DNA of 64,000 bases from Spisula solida (taxonomy: Eukaryota > Mollusca > Bivalvia > Venerida > Mactridae): positions 8,308,001-8,372,000 of the forward strand of contig OX365948.1 in assembly GCA_947247005.1 (NCBI GenBank), written 5' to 3'. Numbering within the stretch: position 1 is the first letter of the stretch; every line of letters starts with the position of its first letter. The position numbers were made by a program, and so were the translations under genes. Below, one piece after another: positions 60,073-64,000 of this stretch. Below the pieces are notes generated by a model that had not been told where the DNA came from, did no database searches, and saw only the letters and a program-made list of their open reading frames with translations.

Positions 60073-62490
60073 TAATTGCGCCAGAAATGCTCTACAAATG
60101 TATAATTATGAAACAAGATTTCATTGCACAAACGTATAATTGTGCTTGTGAAAATGTGAGGAGCCGCTACCGGTGTCTAGTGGTTCAATGCACTGTAGGT
60201 TATATACGGTCTGTATCCAAATATTGACACATTAAGTAATGGACCAAACAAAACATAGTTGAATATTGCCTTTAAGTCAACAATGGTTAGGTTACCGAAC
60301 GCGGCAGGTCATATCCTTTCTTGAAATTTAAACGATGATGTCGAAACCTGGTTATGTACATAGGCCGCCTTATGCATGTGTAACGAAAACAAATTGATAA
60401 GAAGCGGTATTTAACCACACGTTATGAATGTTAAAGAAAACATTTTTTAGAATGTACTACGAGGTATATCAATTTTACTTAAACGCATCAATGATACAGT
60501 TACCTGTGCATTTAACCGGAAGAAAGAAACTAAAAATCAAGTATATAACATACTCGTATGAAAAGTAAACAAACACTAGTCCACATTACTTATGTATTTC
60601 AACAGTTTCTACTTGCATGGTATTTAATAAAACGCACACACAACAAACAATTAGATTTTTTTAAAGTTATCTGTTATCTAAAACGTGTATTGCCTGTAGT
60701 GAAATCGACTCGACTGCCCAATTATCTAGCACGAACTATAACTAGACTTTTCATGCCAGTCACTTGTTTACATAACATTGTGTACATAAACGTTGTTTAA
60801 GAAATAACAATCTATTAGCGTTTTTTGTGGGCGAATAGAAATTTTCCGCATCCCAACTCCTGCCCGTGTTTTATTCACCGACAAAATACAAGAACAGAGT
60901 TTTTATTTCGATTCTAAATACGATAATATCCCGTACTATTTAAGGAGGTACGCGCACCTTTGGTCTAACGATCGAACTTTACTTGAAACATCTTAAAATG
61001 ACAGAACAATCTTCTAGATCAACATTGAAATCACAAAAATGATATGTCACCAGGCTCGTTTACGACATACATGGCTTTCTAATGACATGCCATTGTATTT
61101 TGTTCATTTTATCTATTTCCTACATTTATGGCACCATTTTTTAAGATTTTTACTATATAAAACCACTTTGAAGAAATGCATGATATTTTATGTGTTCAAT
61201 GGTCATACCTATTGACATTAGTCACCATTCCGGCTGCCTGGTGAACAAATTCAGTATTTGAACATGAAAAATAGTTACCCCATCCACTTGCAAAAAGTGT
61301 GTTTATTTAATGAACGTCAAAAAAAATCCAACGATCGAAAATGCTTTAGAATTGGCCCTATAGTAACGTTGAGTATCACATAGAACACCAGTTTAGTCAA
61401 ATAAAAAATACGCATATATGCTGGCGCCTCAAAGCAGATAGTGGTATTCAAACTATACTTATCGTCCTAACTTTTGTAATATGCTTGATAATTGTATGAA
61501 TAGCTCTTAATGATGTGCCAACACATTTAGCTACTTGCCAAGCTAATAGGGGATTTATCCCCATTATCGATTACATGCGAAAAACACGTGATTGTTGTTG
61601 TTGTAGTTTTACATTGGTTATGGCCTATATTTTTTTGACAGACCGGATGCAGAATAATGATTCGATAGAATGAATTACACGTCCCACTTACGGTAGAGGC
61701 AAGTTCTTGCTCAAGATTTGAAAACCAATCTTGTTTAATTTATTTTTTTCCAATATGAAATTTAAATCAATTCCACTATTTTAATAACATTTCGGCATAT
61801 AAGCCTGATTCAAATCATGAAAATTATTGAAAAAAATATATTTCTTATTTAATCCACAGTAAGAAAATATGGCGACGTCGGAAATGACCTCACATCATTT
61901 AACGCGACGTCATCGCACGTTAACGCGACGTCGTCGCACGACATAGCCCGCCAACTTGTGAATAATTTTGTTGAATTGAAATATAAATAGCAAATAAAAG
62001 ACGAGTGTAAAACTATTATAACTAGATATAGGGCATATCTGTTCAACCCGTCTCCTAGATTGGAAAATACTCTTTTCTAAGTATTTGTTCGCCTGGTCTT
62101 CTATGGCAGCCAGAGGTCTGTGGAGCAAACAAATTCCTTATTCAGTTTTTTTCTCTGCCAGATTATCCAAATACCTAATTGGAAGTCCCCGCTGGATGCA
62201 GTGCATTTGTTCATATTACAATGATATTTGATAAACAGTTCACTATTTTTAAAACTTCATAGATACAAGAAAGGTATAACATCACTTGCATTCCAATTTG
62301 AACAACCCTCGTATGTGGTATTGAATGATATATTGGTTTTCACTGCCCCTTTCTTCAATAGGAATGTTGAAAACAATAAAAAATACAATGTAATGATATT
62401 GTAATGTTTGTATATAAATGACAGACCTGAATAAATGGTCTACATACCATTATTATTATTAATATGTAAATATATTGAAAATATACGTAC
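60073..62490. other. intron of the GPCR-like gene, non-coding
   Basis: No further exon is recognised. It holds the dispersed palindrome half (60836-60945), a direct repeat of ACGCGACGTCRTCGCACG at 61901-61940, and an open minus frame at 61910-62128 (start PLAAIEDQANKYLEKS) behind an acceptor-like TTTGTTTGCTCCACAG. That last frame could be an alternative exon or a transposon remnant. Confidence 0.4.
60836..60945. mobile_element. half-copy of the palindrome at 48.9 kb
   Basis: TTTTCCGCATCC, GTTTTATTCACCGACAAAAT and GAATCG/CGATTC flanks match, in complement, the left arm at 48905-49010. Confidence 0.75.
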
Positions 62491-63378
62491 CGAATATCGA
62501 TCCCAGATACTTGTCATATTACACCGTGCAGCTTTCGGTTCAGAAACTAAATGACTTGTGAAACTTAGCAACAACATCATGTTTACCCTTGAATTCCTTG
62601 AATCATCGTAGGTGTAGGGCCGCTTCTCGCAAAGATGTTTACTAACCGGCAAATGATGTTGCTTTGTGCATAGGTAACAGTAGATGTTTTTATAAAATAC
62701 ACCGCTTTGAAACATTTGACCATAACGACTTTGATCGGAATGAAACAATGTATTTACGCCTGGCATATCCGTTTCACAAGCGGTCTTAGTTTCTCCGTCA
62801 ATCTTGATCGGCTTTTGACCGTAAAGATGTTCACATGTGTCCGTAATATGGACATTCTCCGGAAAACAACGAAATAACGAAGTTTTATGAGATTCGGGAG
62901 GTACTGGTATTATACTACAGTGCTCCATTATATAATCGTTTCGTTCTTCAAATGTTTCAAACCCGATATCGTTTATGCCATGACATTCCGTGATTATATC
63001 CCACTCTACGTACTGTTGCACACCATTGCAGTCAGCACAGTGGCTATTTTGGTAAACACGGCCATTCATGACGTCTGTTACAACAACATAATCGCGAAGA
63101 TCAGATCTTTTCTGGCACGCTTTATACTTATCAGCCATTGTTGAATTCGGGCAGCGGTCTACGACATGGAATGTTACATCGTATCTACCAGTGACTTTAA
63201 TTTCTCTTGGGCTATTGGAAACGGTTTTAAGGTCTACGCACGGGAATTCAACATCAGCATCCGGTGGCTGTGATGGGTATGATGCATCCGGACAACATAT
63301 ACCATATTCCTGACAATCTGGCTCACACGAACACTGTTGGCAACATGGTACAAAGTGTTGATTCTCCGCAGTTTGATG
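62491..63378 (-). CDS. first visible ectodomain exon, somatomedin-B-like motif
   Basis: The exon opens after the acceptor TTGTCTTTTCAG at 63378 (phase 0) and ends at the donor TATTCG/GTACGT at 62491 (phase 0), 888 bp or 296 codons. Near its start FVPCCQQCSCEPDCQEYGIC and the following Cys match the C-x-C-x3-C-x5-CC half of a somatomedin-B domain. It continues with CPNSTMADKYKACQK and YQNSHCADCNGVQQ, then more Cys-rich segments (VFYKNIYCYLC), and ends CNMTSIWDRYS. This is an extracellular, disulfide-rich region as in expanded molluscan family-2-like receptors; the ligand is unknown. The signal-peptide exon is upstream, beyond 63378, and is not visible in the remaining 620 bp. Confidence 0.65.
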
Positions 63379-63389
63379 CTGAAAAGACA

Positions 63390-63640
63390 AACAATCAGTA
63401 CTGAATATAACAAGAGGGCCAAGATGGAGTCCGTTGCTGAAAAGGCAAACTTTCAATTCTAAGTTAAATAAGAGCGCCAAGATGGAGTTGGTCGTCCGGA
63501 GTTTGATGCTGAAAATGAAAACGATCAATTCTGAATAAATTATAACAAGATAACCAACATGAGGTTGCTGGGAAAAGGCTATCGTTCAATTCTGAATAGT
63601 GTTACAACAAGAGGGTCACGATGACCCTGTATAGCTTAAC
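63390..63640. repeat. decayed tandem repeat upstream of the exon
   Basis: Three or four copies of a block of about 70-100 bp with AACAAGAGGGCCAAGATGG, GTTGCTGAAAAGGCAAAC and TTCAATTCTGAAT words. One unit includes GGAGTTTGATGCTGAAAA, which is also the acceptor-exon boundary sequence at 63378, so the splice site lies at the edge of the repeat. Confidence 0.65.
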
Positions 63641-64000
63641 CTGAGTGCACTGACTCCTAATGATTCGTTATTCTAATTAACTTGACGTACATTTCACCAG
63701 ACAAATTCACAAAGATCCAGTGAAATATGCAGCCTCGGCATGTCAAAAAGGTGGTCTTTATAACGAATTGGTCTTATAAGCGGACCTTTTTGTTCTAAAT
63801 TTAATACTTTGGGACCTTAAACTGGCAAAAATCTACATGCGTTCAAAATAATCAAAGTAGTCTTATTAGCGGAGTTTTACTGTATAATTATAGTTTGTAC
63901 ATAATTTAAACTAGTTCTTTAGTTCCCCCCTAAGTGATCCATATATCCAAACCCAACCGTGATTTAATGAATGACAAACATTCCAACCAAGTTTAACAAA
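63641..64000. other. non-coding window end
   Basis: Contains a diverged pair of words (GGTCTTATAAGCGGAC and AGTCTTATTAGCGGAG) and no gene. Confidence 0.45.

Noticed and set aside
61910..62128. Minus-strand frame starting PLAAIEDQANKYLEKS behind an acceptor-like site, as an exon of the receptor gene
   Set aside because: The sequence does not resemble the ectodomain, and the flanking exons already join in phase; noted only as a possible alternative exon or repeat remnant.

Overview
The window looks like a bivalve mollusc nuclear genome, probably a heterodont clam. It is AT-rich, its few coding pieces are exons with GT/AG splice sites, and it carries dispersed repeats that I associate with bivalve genomes (the 'aacaagagggcc ... 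aggtgagct' family, hAT and Harbinger MITEs, foldback palindromes). The species call is an inference from style. Nothing prokaryotic is present, and most open frames of 60-110 codons are chance or lie in repeats.

Layout. 1-6.8 kb: an exon on the minus strand that resembles the cytoplasmic domain of the SLC4A11 borate/bicarbonate-type transporter (1768-1975), and a possible earlier exon (6671-6794). 6.9-10.3 kb: a 32-bp satellite with higher-order structure. 11.8-14.6 kb: MITEs and a dispersed repeat. 15.0-17.1 kb: a 23-bp satellite broken by a segment that recurs about 1 kb downstream. 19-25 kb: palindromes, a SINE head, a TA-flanked MITE and two weak coding candidates. 25.1-27.8 kb: a possible spliced noncoding transcript (minus) with a hAT-type element in its intron. 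27.8-31.5 kb: a hAT foldback with a perfect 8-bp target duplication, then a decayed Polinton/Maverick-like module (ATPase, zinc-finger protein, integrase; all minus). 31.6-40.1 kb: hairpin elements, paired inverted repeats and an 8-bp-TSD hAT MITE nested in a dispersed repeat. 41.2-43 kb: a credible small gene for a protein with two U1-like zinc fingers. 43.3-46.6 kb: two satellites, the second (51-bp unit) apparently amplified from part of a tRNA-like sequence. 47.1-48.3 kb: a candidate secreted-protein gene with a signal-peptide exon too short to stand out as an ORF. 49.8-59.1 kb: tandem repeats and a 4.86-kb tandem duplication whose second copy has lost 1557 bp. 59.3-63.4 kb: two phase-compatible exons (minus) of a cysteine-rich ectodomain with a somatomedin-B-like motif, of the kind found on molluscan family-2-like GPCRs; no 7TM exon is visible.

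The genes do not form a pathway. The notable content is repeat biology: five satellites, at least six transposon classes with target duplications or inverted termini, and duplications whose boundaries can be read to the base. The 51-bp array holds some 53 copies of a Pol III B-box-like sequence and ends in one unit that also has an A box at tRNA spacing; that is the most unusual structure here.
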